A DNA stretch of 64,000 bases, from assembly GCF_030285625.1 (NCBI RefSeq), contig NZ_CP127294.1, forward strand, positions 878,001-942,000. Reading direction: 5' to 3'. The position numbers and the translations under genes were made by a program. The notes under the pieces were generated by a model. The model saw only the letters and a program-made list of their open reading frames with translations, was not told the DNA's origin and did not search any database. Within the stretch, counting starts at the first letter, position 1; each line of letters starts with the position of its first letter. This document shows positions 33,933-43,538 of the stretch, piece by piece. Source of the DNA: Amycolatopsis sp. 2-15. GTDB lineage: Bacteria > Actinomycetota > Actinomycetes > Mycobacteriales > Pseudonocardiaceae.

Positions 33933-36335
33933 ATGTCAGATCCCCGCCTCCTGCCCGTTCTCCCGCTCGATGACGACGTCGTGCTGCCGGGCATGGTGGT
34001 CCCGCTCGACCTCACCGACGCCGAGACCCGGGGCGCAGTGGAGTCCGCTCAGGCCAAGACGCCCGCGACGGCGTCGTTCCCCGGCATCCGCTCCGGCGCG
34101 GCCACCAAGGCCGAAGTGCTGATCGTCCCCCGCATCCACGGCGAGTACGCCGAGATGGGCACGGTCGCCACCGTCGAGCGCATCGGCCGGGTTCCCGGCG
34201 GCAAGGCCGCCGTTCTGCTGCGCGGCACCGGCCGCGCCGTGGTGGGCCGCATCGCGGACGGTCCCGGCGCCGCGCGCTGGGTCCACGCCGACGAGGCCAC
34301 CGAGTTCACCGACGACCGCTCCACGCAGCTCGCGTCGGAGTACAAGGCCGTGGTCATCTCGCTGCTCCAGCAGCGTGGTGGCTGGCAGATGATCGACGCT
34401 GTCCAGCAGGTCGAAGAGCCCTCCGCGATCGCGGACTTGTCGGGCAACGCGCCGTACCTGGCCACGGAGCAGAAGATCGAGCTGCTCACCACGCTCGACG
34501 TGAGCAAGCGGCTCGAGAGGGCCATGGAGTGGAGCAAGGAGTACCTCGCCGAGCTCGAAGTGACCGACACCATCCGCAAGGACGTCCAGGAGGGCATGGA
34601 CAAGCAGCAGAAGGAATTCCTGCTGCGCCGCCAGCTCGAGGCGATCCGCAAGGAGCTCGGTGAGCTCGACGGCACCGCCGAGGACGACGACTACCGCGCC
34701 CGCGTCGAGGCCGCCGACCTGCCCGACAACGTGAAGAAGGCCGCGCTGGCCGAGGTCGACAAGCTGGAGCGCACCTCCGAGCAGTCGCCCGAGGGCGGCT
34801 GGATCCGGACCTGGCTCGACACCGTCCTGGAGCTGCCCTGGAACGAGCGCACCGAGGACGTCTACGACATCGCCGCCGCGCGCGCCGTGCTCGACGCGGA
34901 CCACGCGGGCCTCGACGACGTCAAGGAACGCATCATCGAGTACTTGGCCGTGCGCAAGCGCCGCGCGGAGTCGGGGCTCGGCCCGGTCGGCGGACGCCGT
35001 TCGGGTGCCGTGCTCGCCCTCGCGGGCCCTCCCGGGGTCGGCAAGACGTCGCTGGGCGAGTCCGTGGCGAAGGCCATGGGACGCAAGTTCGTGCGCGTCG
35101 CCCTCGGTGGCATCCGGGACGAGGCGGAGATCCGCGGGCACCGGCGTACGTACGTCGGCGCGCTGCCGGGCCGCATCGTGCGGGCCATCAAGGAGGCCGG
35201 CTCGATGAACCCGGTCGTGCTGCTCGACGAGATCGACAAGGTCGGCGCCGACTACCGCGGCGACCCGACGGCCGCCCTGCTGGAGGTGCTGGACCCGGAG
35301 CAGAACCACACGTTCCGTGACCACTACCTCGAGGTGGAGCTCGACCTGTCCGACGTCGTGTTCCTCGCGACGGCCAACGCGCTGGAGACCATCCCCGGCC
35401 CGCTGCTCGACCGCATGGAGCTCGTCACCCTCGACGGCTACACCGAGCACGAGAAGGTGACGATCGCCCGTGACCACCTGCTCCCGCGCGAGCTGGAGCG
35501 CGCCGGCCTCACGACCGGCGACGTGGTGATCACCGACGCGGCGTTCAGCCGGATCGCCGCCGAGTACACCCGCGAGGCGGGCGTGCGCGACGTGAACCGG
35601 ACGATCGCCAAGCTGCTGAGGAAGATCGCGACGAAGGTGGCTCTGGACGAGGCCGCGCTGCCGGTTTCCCTGGACGCGGCCGACCTGGAGACCTACCTGG
35701 GCCGCCCGCGCCACGTGCCGGAGTCCTCGCTGCCGACCTCGACCCAGCGCACGTCCATTCCGGGCGTCGCAACGGGTCTGGCCGTGACCGGCGCCGGCGG
35801 TGACGTGCTCTACATCGAGGCGTCGCTGGCCGACCCGGAGAGCGGCTCGACGGGCCTTCAGCTCACCGGCCAGCTCGGCGAAGTGATGAAGGAGTCGGTG
35901 CAGATCGCGCTCTCGTACCTGCGCTCGCACGGCGCGGAGCTCGAACTGCCCGTCAGCGATCTGAAGGACCGCGGCATCCACGTCCACGTCCCCGCGGGCG
36001 CGGTGCCGAAGGACGGCCCCTCGGCCGGCGTCACCATGACGACGGCTCTGGCCTCGCTGCTGTCCGGCCGCGTGGTTCGCGCGGACGTGGCGATGACCGG
36101 CGAGGTCTCGTTGACCGGCCGCGTGCTGCCGATCGGTGGCGTGAAGCAGAAGCTGCTCGCCGCCCACCGGGCCGGGATGAAGACGGTGATCATCCCGCAG
36201 CGCAACGAGCCGGACCTGGACGACGTGCCGGCGGAGGTGCTGTCGCAGCTGGATGTGCACGCTGTGGCGAACGTCCGTGAGGTGCTGGAGCTGGCGTTGA
36301 CGCCTGCTTCTTCGGAGGTTCCGCAGGCTGCGTGA
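33933..36335 (+). CDS. lon: ATP-dependent protease Lon
   Basis: 800-residue LonA protease. The N-terminal substrate domain (about 1-210) starts RLLPVLPLDDDVVLPGMVVP, followed by a helical arm (about 210-320), the AAA+ domain with Walker A GPPGVGKT (about residue 364) and Walker B NPVVLLDEIDK (about 428), and the protease domain with catalytic Ser in KDGPSAG (about 697) and Lys in GGVKQK (about 738). The ATG at 33933 follows GAGGAG. Degrades misfolded and regulatory proteins in the cytoplasm. Streptomyces lon is repressed by HspR; the HAIR-like repeat here suggests the same control. Confidence 0.97.
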   Translation: MSDPRLLPVLPLDDDVVLPGMVVPLDLTDAETRGAVESAQAKTPATASFPGIRSGAATKAEVLIVPRIHGEYAEMGTVATVERIGRVPGGKAAVLLRGTGRAVVGRIADGPGAARWVHADEATEFTDDRSTQLASEYKAVVISLLQQRGGWQMIDAVQQVEEPSAIADLSGNAPYLATEQKIELLTTLDVSKRLERAMEWSKEYLAELEVTDTIRKDVQEGMDKQQKEFLLRRQLEAIRKELGELDGTAEDDDYRARVEAADLPDNVKKAALAEVDKLERTSEQSPEGGWIRTWLDTVLELPWNERTEDVYDIAAARAVLDADHAGLDDVKERIIEYLAVRKRRAESGLGPVGGRRSGAVLALAGPPGVGKTSLGESVAKAMGRKFVRVALGGIRDEAEIRGHRRTYVGALPGRIVRAIKEAGSMNPVVLLDEIDKVGADYRGDPTAALLEVLDPEQNHTFRDHYLEVELDLSDVVFLATANALETIPGPLLDRMELVTLDGYTEHEKVTIARDHLLPRELERAGLTTGDVVITDAAFSRIAAEYTREAGVRDVNRTIAKLLRKIATKVALDEAALPVSLDAADLETYLGRPRHVPESSLPTSTQRTSIPGVATGLAVTGAGGDVLYIEASLADPESGSTGLQLTGQLGEVMKESVQIALSYLRSHGAELELPVSDLKDRGIHVHVPAGAVPKDGPSAGVTMTTALASLLSGRVVRADVAMTGEVSLTGRVLPIGGVKQKLLAAHRAGMKTVIIPQRNEPDLDDVPAEVLSQLDVHAVANVREVLELALTPASSEVPQAA

Positions 36336-36350
36336 GTGGTTGCGTGACTG

Positions 36351-36381
36351 GCCCCCGTTTCCGTTGGGAACGGGGGCTTTT
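36351..36381 (+). terminator. Terminator of lon
   Basis: Perfect 9-base stem GCCCCCGTT/AACGGGGGC with a nine-base loop followed by TTTT, 16 bases after the lon stop. It abuts the 3' end of the convergent gene and probably serves both. Confidence 0.9.
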
Positions 36382-36665
36382 CACTGTTCGAAGCCCTCCA
36401 CGACCACTTGTTCTTCTCGGCCTCGGAAAGCTCCCGCTCGCCGCTCGATGTCGGCGAGCTGCGCCGCCGCCCGTAAGCACGGGAAGCCGAACCGCGCGAG
36501 CACCCGCTCCGACGCGAGCGTCAACGCCGCCCGCGACCGCTCGACGAACTCCGCGACGGGGTACGCCTCCCCAGCGGTGAAGTGCTCTTCGACCACAGTG
36601 GACGGTGAGTAGCACCGCTGCACCGAGGAATCCGGCCAGCGCACTCGGAACACGACCTCGGGCAT
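36381..36665 (-). CDS. MSMEG_0570-family protein
   Basis: 94-residue protein matching the family annotated as nitrogen-starvation response protein MSMEG_0570: MPEVVFRVRWPDSSVQRCYS, AGEAYPVAEFVERSRAALTL, ASERVLARFGFPCLRAAAQL. The biochemical role is unknown. In other actinobacteria the gene sits in a cluster of about seven genes; here it stands alone, convergent with lon. Start ATG at 36665. Its stop overlaps the lon terminator T tract. Confidence 0.8.
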   Translation of the reverse strand: MPEVVFRVRWPDSSVQRCYSPSTVVEEHFTAGEAYPVAEFVERSRAALTLASERVLARFGFPCLRAAAQLADIERRAGAFRGREEQVVVEGFEQ

Positions 36666-36787
36666 GAGTCCTCCTCGATGTTGCGTCGAGTGGACAGCAC
36701 GCACGTTTCGCTGGTGTTGCGTGAAGGCGGGTGTGTGAGGAGGGCGACAGTGTTCAATCGGCACTCCCTCCCCAGGCGCCGTGATGC

Positions 36788-37168
36788 CTACGTCGCCTCG
36801 ACGCGGCCGAGCATGGAGCCGAGTTTGGTGAGGGCGTAGTAGATGTCGATGTCGATCACGACCTGGCGGTGGCGCTCCAGCGATTCCGGCAGGCGGGCGA
36901 GCAGGGTGGGCGCGGTGGCGGGGTCGAGGAGGAGCTCGTCGAGCCGCGACTGGCCGCCGAGGGCGTCGATGAGGGCTTGGACGTCCCAGTCGTCCCAGGC
37001 CTCGTAGGTGGGGTCCTCGACGTCCACGTCGGACGGCACCGCCGCGCGGCACACGTAGATCATGAGGTGGTCGAACTCGTCGAGGGCGCCGGCGTGGGCG
37101 TCGTGCCAGCCCGGCGGCGGTGCGGGGAAGCTGCTGCGGAACGAATGGAACCCGATGACCTCGCCCAT
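36788..37168 (-). CDS. Small protein of unknown function
   Basis: 126 residues starting MGEVIGFHSFRSSFPAPPPG. Acidic, with a central AWDDWDVQALIDALGGQSRL and a C-terminal helical part (ERHRQVVIDIDIYYALTKLG). No signal peptide or membrane span. I do not recognise the family. The start is the ATG at 37168; the frame continues upstream but overlaps the divergent PPOX gene promoter. Confidence 0.6.
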   Translation of the reverse strand: MGEVIGFHSFRSSFPAPPPGWHDAHAGALDEFDHLMIYVCRAAVPSDVDVEDPTYEAWDDWDVQALIDALGGQSRLDELLLDPATAPTLLARLPESLERHRQVVIDIDIYYALTKLGSMLGRVEAT

Positions 37169-37283
37169 GTCCGGAAGTCTGCCATCCCACCCGGGTGTGA
37201 ATCCCCTGGTCCGGCGTTTGATCACCCGAAATTGTCGGACGTCGCCGTTAGCCTCACGGGGCACCCACTGTGGAGGGACCGCT

Positions 37284-37706
37284 GTGGAACTTACGACGCA
37301 CCTGCCACTCGCCGATCGCGAACGGGTCGAGGCGCGGCTGGACCACAACCTGATGGCGTGGCTCTCCACCGTGCGCCCGGACGGGCAGCCGGTCACCGTG
37401 CCCGTGTGGTTCCTCGCGCGCGACGACGAGACCTTCCTTCTCTACAGCCGCCCCGGCACGGCGAAGCTGCGCAACATCGCCAGCAACCCGAAGGTCAGTC
37501 TGGTGCTCGACGTCACCGACGTCGGCCGCAACGTCGTACGGATCGAAGGCCTGGCCGCGCCCGCGACGGCCCCGCCGGCCGACCGGAACCCCGAGTACCT
37601 AGCCAAGTACACCGAGCGCATCGCGGCACTGTTTGACACGCCTGAGCGATTCGCGGAGTTGTTCTCCGTCGCGGTGGTGGTGACCCCGACGAAGCTGAGC
37701 ACCTAG
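37284..37706 (+). CDS. PPOX-class F420-dependent oxidoreductase
   Basis: 140-residue split beta-barrel flavin/F420-binding protein of the pyridoxamine-phosphate-oxidase superfamily. Segments: NLMAWLSTVRPDGQPVTVPV and WFLARDDETFLLYSRPGTAK, then LRNIASNPKVSLVLDV. Such enzymes bind F420 as a dimer and reduce a range of small molecules. The GTG at 37284 follows GGAGGG at a normal spacing. Divergent from the unknown small protein. Confidence 0.85.
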   Translation: MELTTHLPLADRERVEARLDHNLMAWLSTVRPDGQPVTVPVWFLARDDETFLLYSRPGTAKLRNIASNPKVSLVLDVTDVGRNVVRIEGLAAPATAPPADRNPEYLAKYTERIAALFDTPERFAELFSVAVVVTPTKLST

Positions 37707-37715
37707 CAAAGAACA

Positions 37716-37741
37716 AACCCTCGCGAATCTTCGCGAGGGTT
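37716..37741. terminator. Terminator between the PPOX gene and tRNA-Tyr
   Basis: Perfect 12-base stem AACCCTCGCGAA/TTCGCGAGGGTT with a two-base central spacer. It lies between the plus-strand PPOX gene and the minus-strand tRNA-Tyr and can act for both. Confidence 0.8.
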
Positions 37742-37745
37742 GGTG

Positions 37746-37827
37746 TGGCAGGTGAGGGATTCGAACCCCCGAAGGCTGAGCCGTCTGATTTACAGTCAGA
37801 TCCCTTTGGCCGCTTGGGTAACCTGCC
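37746..37827 (-). tRNA. tRNA-Tyr (anticodon GTA)
   Basis: An 82-base cloverleaf on the minus strand: acceptor GGCAGGT pairs with ACCTGCC, D-arm ACCCAAGCGGCCAAAGGG, anticodon loop CTGTAAA, a long variable arm, T-arm GGGTTCGAATCCC and discriminator A. Confidence 0.96.
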
Positions 37828-37955
37828 ATGGCCGGGTGACCGGCCGCGTAGAAGGATACCCAACCGCCCGACGCGCCGATCAACCGGGGACCCCACCAGG
37901 GTGACAGGGGCTAGGCTGGTGGCCCCTGACGAGCGAGTACGAGGTGTGAGGACAC

Positions 37956-38447
37956 GTGGCGGATCCCTCTTTCGACGTGGTGAGCAAGGTCGACCGCCAG
38001 GAGGTGGACAACGCGCTGAACCAGGCGAGCAAGGAGCTGGGCACGCGGTTCGACTTCCGCGGCACGGGCACGACCATCGACTGGGCCGGCGAGGAAGCGC
38101 TCACGATCGAGTCGGAGACCGAGGAGCGGGCGCTCGCCGCCGTGGAGGTCTTCAAGGAGAAGTTGATCAAGCGCAACATCTCGCTGAAGGCGTTCGAAGC
38201 CGGCGAGCCCGCGCTGTCCGGCAAGATCTACAAGATCGGCGGCAAGATCCTGCAGGGCATCGCGTCGGACAAGGCGAAGCAGATCGCCAAGTTCATCCGC
38301 GACGAAGGCCCGAAGGGCGTCCAGGCCCAGATCCAGGGCGACCAGCTGCGGGTGTCGGGCAAGAAGAAGGACCAGCTGCAGGACGTGATCGCGTTGCTGA
38401 AGGGCAAGGACTTCGAGATCGCGTTGCAGTTCACGAACTACCGCTGA
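37956..38447 (+). CDS. YajQ family cyclic-di-GMP/nucleotide-binding protein
   Basis: 163-residue UPF0234/YajQ protein: [60 protein letters not shown] and C-terminal [12 protein letters not shown]. It has two RNP-like halves. Some homologues bind c-di-GMP and act as transcription cofactors; others bind RNA. The GTG start at 37956 follows GAGG. Its end overlaps the 3' end of the AraC gene on the other strand by ten bases. Confidence 0.93.
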   Translation: MADPSFDVVSKVDRQEVDNALNQASKELGTRFDFRGTGTTIDWAGEEALTIESETEERALAAVEVFKEKLIKRNISLKAFEAGEPALSGKIYKIGGKILQGIASDKAKQIAKFIRDEGPKGVQAQIQGDQLRVSGKKKDQLQDVIALLKGKDFEIALQFTNYR

Positions 38448-39381
38448 GCCGACCTCACGAACTGCGTCGGCGTCATGCCGTAGCGCGATTTGAACGCGCG
38501 GATGAAATGGCTGCTGTCCGCGAACTGCCAGCGTGCCGCGACCTCGGACACCGTGACGTGCGAGGTGAGGTCCAGGCGGGCCCGCTCGAGGCGGCGACGG
38601 CGGACGTAGGCGCCGAGCGGTTCGCCCGTCGCGGACAAGGCGCGCTGCAGGGTGCGGGACGAGACGTTCAGGCGCGCGGCCACCACGGCGGGGCTGAGCT
38701 CCGGGTCGGCCGGCAGTGAGTCGGCGAGGTCGCGCGCGGCGGCGGCCAGGGTGGGGGCGAGCTGGGGCTCCGTGGCGTCCACGTGGCCGCACACGACGCC
38801 GCGCGTGAGCTCCACCAGGGCGGCGCGCGCGGCCTGCAGGCCGGCCGGGCCGAGGGTGTCGACGGACGCCTCGATGGCGCGGGTCTGGGCCACGAGCAGG
38901 CGAAGCTCGGGCGCCTCGACACTGCCGGCCACGTGCCGGTCGGCCGGATAAGGGCGCAGGGGCTCCACGGGCAGCTGCAGGACCAGCGCCGTGGTGCGCG
39001 GCTCGACCTCGAACGTCCACGAGGGATCGTTGAGCCGCACGATGAACTGTCCACCAGAAACGGTCGTGGTGGTACGGCGCGGGCCGGTGAAGCGCCACTC
39101 GCCGTGGCGGACGATGCGGAGCACGACCCGGTTGTTGAGTGGTTGAAGTCACCGCCCGTGCCGCCGGCGACGGACTCGCTGTAGAGGCGCTCGATGACGG
39201 CGTCGTCCACTTTGGCGTGGCGGATGCGCACGCGGTAGTCGTCGGCGCCGACGGGTTTCGCGGGCGGCAGGGGGATCACGCGCCCGACCTGGGAGTCCCA
39301 TCCCTGGCGCAGCACTTCGGGCCAGTCGCGCGCGTGCGCGGGCACCGTCACGTCCACGGAGTACTTCCGACGGGTTTGCAC
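38438..39381 (-). pseudogene. AraC-family transcription regulator, broken by a one-base deletion
   Basis: Two minus-strand frames make one normal AraC regulator of about 315 residues. The N-terminal frame reads VQTRRKYSVDVTVPAHARDW ... YSESVAGGTGGDFNHS, and the second continues NNRVVLRIVRHGEWRFTGPR through a C-terminal double helix-turn-helix domain (VVAARLNVSSRTLQRALSAT, then FADSSHFIRAFKSRYGMTPT). The junction at about 39138 needs one base (TC|AAC). As read, the ligand-binding half is separated from the DNA-binding half. The C-terminal frame has an in-frame ATT/GTG-type start at about 39124 and could still make a 228-residue fragment. Mutation or assembly error cannot be told apart. Confidence 0.75.
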
Positions 39382-39515
39382 ACCCGTGCCACGAACACCA
39401 TGGCGCGCAGATTCAACGAACGCGGCGGCGAAGTCCAATCGGGCAGACCCGCGCGATTTCTAGCGTGACCTCGGCACCGCCGGAAGCACCGGCACTCGCC
39501 GAGGGAGGACCCGCC

Positions 39516-40556
39516 ATGCCCACCGACCCGCTCGCGACCACCGACTCGGCGGACGACGCCGAGTTGATGCTGCACCTGCTCACCGGCGGCTGGGTCGCCC
39601 AGATCCTGCGCACCACGGCCACGCTGAACATCGCCGACCACCTCGCCGACGGCCCCGCCAACGCCGCGGAAGTCGCCGAGCGGGTGAGCAGCGACCCGCG
39701 CACGACGTACCGGCTGATGCGCGCCGCGGCGTCGCTCGGGGTTCTGAGCCACGAAGGCGAGCGCAGGTTCGGGCTGACGCCGCTGGGCGGGCTGCTGCGC
39801 TCCGACGTGCCGGGGTCGATGCGGTCGCTCGTGATGGTCCAGAACGAGCACGCCCACTGGCAGGCGTGGGAGCGGCTGCCCGACGCCGTGCGCACCGGAC
39901 GCACCCAGATGCGCGAAACCCACGGCACGGACCTGTTCGGTTACTTCGGCCGTCCCGAAAACGCGGGGGAAGCGGCACTTTTCGCGCGCGCCATGGGAGA
40001 TCTGTCCGGTTTGGTCACGCAGGGCGCGATTGCTGCGGTCGACACCACGGGCGTGACCACGGTCGTCGACGCCGGCGGCGCGGACGGCGACTTCGTGCTC
40101 GGCCTGATGGCCTCGAACCCGCAGCTGCGCGGGCAGGTGCTCGAACTGCCGCACGCCGTGCCGGGCGCCCGCGCGGAGGCCGAGCGGCGTGGCCTGGCCG
40201 ACCGCTTCACCGCCGTCGAGGGCGACTTCTTCGACGCCGTCCCGCCCGCGGACTTGTACCTGCTGAAGATGATCCTCCACGACTGGTCCGACGAGAGCTG
40301 CCTCACGATCCTGCGCAACTGCCGCGCGGCCGTGACCGAAGGCGGCCGGCTGCTCGTCGTCGAGATGGTGATCGGCGAACTCGGCAAACCCGACTTCGCG
40401 ACGCGCGCCGACACGGACATGCTCACCGCGACCGAGGGCATGGAACGCGACCTCGACGAGTACGACGCGTTGTTCGCGGCGTCGGGTTGGCGGCGCGAGA
40501 AGACGTATCCCGTGGGTGGGGGCCACTCGGTGCTGGAGCTCGTCACGAAGCCGTGA
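39516..40556 (+). CDS. SAM-dependent O-methyltransferase (COMT-like)
   Basis: 346 residues. N-terminal winged-helix dimerisation domain (about 15-110; NIADHLADGPANAAEVAERV) and C-terminal methyltransferase with motif I VVDAGGADGDFVLGLM (about 180-195), LKMILHDWSDESCLTILRNC (about 250-270, with His/Asp of the catalytic dyad region) and RLLVVEMVIGE. This family methylates hydroxyls of aromatic polyketides and phenols. The ATG at 39516 follows GGGAGG; a GTG 51 bases earlier is open but weaker. It stands next to the broken AraC gene. Confidence 0.9.
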   Translation: MPTDPLATTDSADDAELMLHLLTGGWVAQILRTTATLNIADHLADGPANAAEVAERVSSDPRTTYRLMRAAASLGVLSHEGERRFGLTPLGGLLRSDVPGSMRSLVMVQNEHAHWQAWERLPDAVRTGRTQMRETHGTDLFGYFGRPENAGEAALFARAMGDLSGLVTQGAIAAVDTTGVTTVVDAGGADGDFVLGLMASNPQLRGQVLELPHAVPGARAEAERRGLADRFTAVEGDFFDAVPPADLYLLKMILHDWSDESCLTILRNCRAAVTEGGRLLVVEMVIGELGKPDFATRADTDMLTATEGMERDLDEYDALFAASGWRREKTYPVGGGHSVLELVTKP

Positions 40557-41229
40557 ACGTCCACTGGCCCTCGTACGCCTGGACCTCCACGAGCGTCGGG
40601 CCCGGCACGGGGAAGTCGGCCGTGGTGGCGCCGATCTCGTTGACCGCCAGGTCCATGGTGCCGCCGCCCTGGACCCAGACGGCGGAGTTGCCCCGGGAGG
40701 CGGTCTTGAAGGTCGCGTGGGTGACGCCGGCGGGGATCGACAGCACCGCGTCGCCCTTGGCGGAGTAGGGCTTGCCCGCGGTGAGGGTGGGCAGGGTGCG
40801 GTGGTCGGACAGGGTGGCGGTCCACGAGGAGTTCGCGGTGATCGTGAGGGTGCGGGACGGGTCGCGGCCTTCGGTGACGTTGAACCAGACCGTGCCGTGA
40901 TACGCGCCGATGGCGTTGATGAGCGAGTTCTCGTCGCCGTCGGTGTGGACGAAGATGTTGGAGTCGCAGCGCGGGCAGTCGAAGGTGAGGTAGCCGGGGA
41001 CGTCGGTGGGCCACGACAACTGAACCGTGGCGTCGCCCTTGCCGGTGTGGGTTTCCGTCGGGGCTTCCAGGCGACGCGGCGGCGGGGGCGGCGCGACCGA
41101 AGTCGGCGAAGGCGCGTCGAGACCCGGCGACCCCAGAAGCACCCCGTGCCCCGACGGCTGAACGCTGCACGAGGCCGTGACCAGGCCCGCGAGCAGCAGC
41201 ACCGCAACACGCCCGCGGACGCGCGTCAT
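40543..41229 (-). CDS. Predicted lipoprotein of unknown function
   Basis: 228 residues. Lipoprotein signal with lipobox TASC (Cys about residue 21), Pro/Ser-rich linker, then a beta-rich extracellular domain containing a CPRC pair (FDCPRCDSNIFVHTDGDENS) and the conserved-looking WFNVTEGRDPSRTLTITANS and SSWTATLSDHRTLPTL. The pattern resembles small adhesin or jelly-roll domains. Function is unknown. Its 3' end overlaps the methyltransferase end by 14 bases. Confidence 0.8.
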   Translation of the reverse strand: MTRVRGRVAVLLLAGLVTASCSVQPSGHGVLLGSPGLDAPSPTSVAPPPPPRRLEAPTETHTGKGDATVQLSWPTDVPGYLTFDCPRCDSNIFVHTDGDENSLINAIGAYHGTVWFNVTEGRDPSRTLTITANSSWTATLSDHRTLPTLTAGKPYSAKGDAVLSIPAGVTHATFKTASRGNSAVWVQGGGTMDLAVNEIGATTADFPVPGPTLVEVQAYEGQWTFTAS

Positions 41230-41445
41230 CCGACATTCCCCCTCGTGAGCCGCCGCGCGGCTCTCTCGTGATCTTTCGTCACCCTTTGACAATCCGTTAC
41301 CTCCACCTGACACCCGAACGGGCGGGCCAAACCCCTCGACCGGGTGGAGTCCCGGCGCTGACCTGCGGAAGCGCCCCAAAGCGGGCCGGACCGGGCGCGG
41401 TTGCGTGGTGTAATCGCGCGGCCCGCCCGCGAGAGAGGTTCGTCG

Positions 41446-42594
41446 ATGCGCCGTTGGACACCCGTGATCGCCTTCCTCACGTCACTGGTGGTGCTGGCCG
41501 CCGGGCTCACGCCCGCGTCGGCCGTGGTCGACAAGCAGCAGCTCGTGCCGGGATACGGCTCGTACGCGCGGCTGATCCGGCTGCAGTACTCGCCGTTCGG
41601 CAAGGGCCACATCCTCGCGTCGGTCACGAGTGAGGACGGGAACGGCAAGTTCACGCCCATCATGGAGAGCACCGACGAGGGCGCGAGCTTCCACAAGATC
41701 GGCGAGATCCGCGACCCCGACGGCAAGCTCGGCGAATGCTGCGGCACCCTCTACGAGCTGCCCCAACGCGTCGGCCGGCTGCGCGCGGGCACGGTGCTGT
41801 GGGCCGCGAGCTACCGGCAGGACGCGGGCGCGCAGCGGCGCATCGGCATCAAGGTCTGGGCCAGCTCCGACGGCGGGAAGCGCTGGACGTACCTGTCCGA
41901 GGCCGCGATCTCGCACAACCACGACGGCATCTGGGAGCCCGAGTTCACCGTCGACGCCGGCGGCACGCTCTGGCTGCACTACGCCGACGAGACGCAAGCC
42001 CCGAAGTACGCGCAGGTGCTCAACCGCGTCGCGTCCACCGACGGGATCCACTGGGGCACCAAGCAGCTCACGCTGGCCATCCCGCCCGACCGCGTCCGCC
42101 CGGGCATGCCGATCATCCGGCGCCTGCCCGACGGCCGCTACTGGTTCAGCTACGAGATCTGCAACTACGGCGACCGCTACTGCGACCCGTATTACAAGAT
42201 CTCCACGGACGGCGCGAACTGGGGCGATCCGGCCGATCCGGGCACACGCGTGAACACCGCCAGCGGCAACTACTTCCAGCACGCGCAGACCGTCACGCTC
42301 TTCCCGGGCGGGCCGAACGGTGTGCGGCTCGTGATGGTCGGGCAGATCTACACCAACGCCAAGGGCACACCCGTGGCCGGCAACGGCCAGACCTTGCTCG
42401 CCAACGACAACCTCGGCGCCGGCAACTGGTACCCGCTGCCCGCCCCCATCCTCATCACCGGCATCTACAACAACTTCTGCCCCAACTACTCGTCGACGCT
42501 GCTGCCGGTCGACGGCGGCAAGAACGTGGTGGAGATCGCCACCGAGTACAACCTCGGCTGCAAGGCCTACTTCGGCAAAGGTCCGATGGGCTGA
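41446..42594 (+). CDS. Secreted sialidase-like (Asp-box) protein
   Basis: 382 residues with a clear signal peptide (cleavage near TPASA-VVD, residue ~27) and a six-bladed sialidase/BNR-type propeller. Asp boxes are seen: STDEGASF (about residue 74), SSDGGKRW (about 142), STDGIHW (about 200) and STDGANW (about 255). A catalytic Arg triad cannot be assigned by eye, so it may bind or cleave glycans. The ATG at 41446 follows GAGAGAGG. It is divergent from the lipoprotein gene, with about 215 bases between. Confidence 0.82.
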   Translation: MRRWTPVIAFLTSLVVLAAGLTPASAVVDKQQLVPGYGSYARLIRLQYSPFGKGHILASVTSEDGNGKFTPIMESTDEGASFHKIGEIRDPDGKLGECCGTLYELPQRVGRLRAGTVLWAASYRQDAGAQRRIGIKVWASSDGGKRWTYLSEAAISHNHDGIWEPEFTVDAGGTLWLHYADETQAPKYAQVLNRVASTDGIHWGTKQLTLAIPPDRVRPGMPIIRRLPDGRYWFSYEICNYGDRYCDPYYKISTDGANWGDPADPGTRVNTASGNYFQHAQTVTLFPGGPNGVRLVMVGQIYTNAKGTPVAGNGQTLLANDNLGAGNWYPLPAPILITGIYNNFCPNYSSTLLPVDGGKNVVEIATEYNLGCKAYFGKGPMG

Positions 42595-42637
42595 CACACT
42601 CACTCGGTACGGTGAATCGCCACGAGTGAGGAGACGG

Positions 42638-43522
42638 ATGAAGGGCATCGTGCTGGCGGGGGGCAGCGGAACGCGTCTGCACCCGATCACGCAGGCCGTG
42701 TCGAAGCAGCTGCTGCCGGTCTACGACAAGCCGATGATCTACTACCCGATCTCGGTGCTCATGCTGGCGGGGATCCGGGAGATCCTGGTGATCTCCACGC
42801 CGGCCGACCTGCCGAACTTCCGGCGCCTGCTGGGCGACGGCAGCCAGTTCGGGCTGTCGTTCAGCTTCGCCGAGCAGCCCAGCCCCAACGGCCTGGCCGA
42901 GGCCTTCGTCATCGGCGCCGACTTCGTGGGTGACGACTCCGTGGCCCTGGTCCTGGGCGACAACATCTTCTACGGCCAGGGTTTCTCGCACACCCTGCAG
43001 GACGCGTCGACCGACCTCGACGGCTGCGTGCTCTTCGGCTATCGCGTCAAGGACCCCGAGCGCTACGGCGTCGGCGAGATCGACGGGGCCGGCAAGCTCG
43101 TGTCGATCGAGGAGAAGCCGGTTTCGCCGCGGTCCAACAACGCGATCACCGGGCTCTACTTCTACGACAACGGGGTCGTCGACATCTCGCGCGCGCTCAA
43201 GCCGTCGCACCGCGGCGAGCTGGAGATCACGGACGTCAACCTCACCTACCTGCGCGAAGGCCGCGCCACCCTCATCGAGCTCAGCCGCGGCTTCGCCTGG
43301 CTCGACACAGGCACGCACGACTCGCTGCTGGAAGCCGGGCAGTTCGTGCAGGTGCTGGAACACCGCACGGGCGTGCGCATCGCCTGCCTGGAGGAGATCG
43401 CGGCCCGGATGGGCTTCATCAGCGCGGACGAGTGTTACGCGCTGGGCACGAAGCTGGCGAAGTCGGGGTATGGGGACTACGTGATGAGCGTGGCGCAGTC
43501 GTTGGGTTCGACGGGAGCCTAG
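42638..43522 (+). CDS. rmlA: Glucose-1-phosphate thymidylyltransferase
   Basis: 294 residues. Makes dTDP-glucose, the first step of dTDP-deoxysugar synthesis. It has the nucleotide-binding loop [13 protein letters not shown], Lys motif [28 protein letters not shown] and [10 protein letters not shown]. Length is that of the short (RmlA) form. The ATG follows GAGGAG. The rest of the dTDP-rhamnose pathway (rmlB, rmlD) is not in this window, but an RmlC-like gene lies in the glycan operon 12 kb on. It is 40 bases after the Asp-box gene. Confidence 0.95.
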   Translation: MKGIVLAGGSGTRLHPITQAVSKQLLPVYDKPMIYYPISVLMLAGIREILVISTPADLPNFRRLLGDGSQFGLSFSFAEQPSPNGLAEAFVIGADFVGDDSVALVLGDNIFYGQGFSHTLQDASTDLDGCVLFGYRVKDPERYGVGEIDGAGKLVSIEEKPVSPRSNNAITGLYFYDNGVVDISRALKPSHRGELEITDVNLTYLREGRATLIELSRGFAWLDTGTHDSLLEAGQFVQVLEHRTGVRIACLEEIAARMGFISADECYALGTKLAKSGYGDYVMSVAQSLGSTGA

Positions 43523-43538
43523 GGACGGGGGCGCTAGC

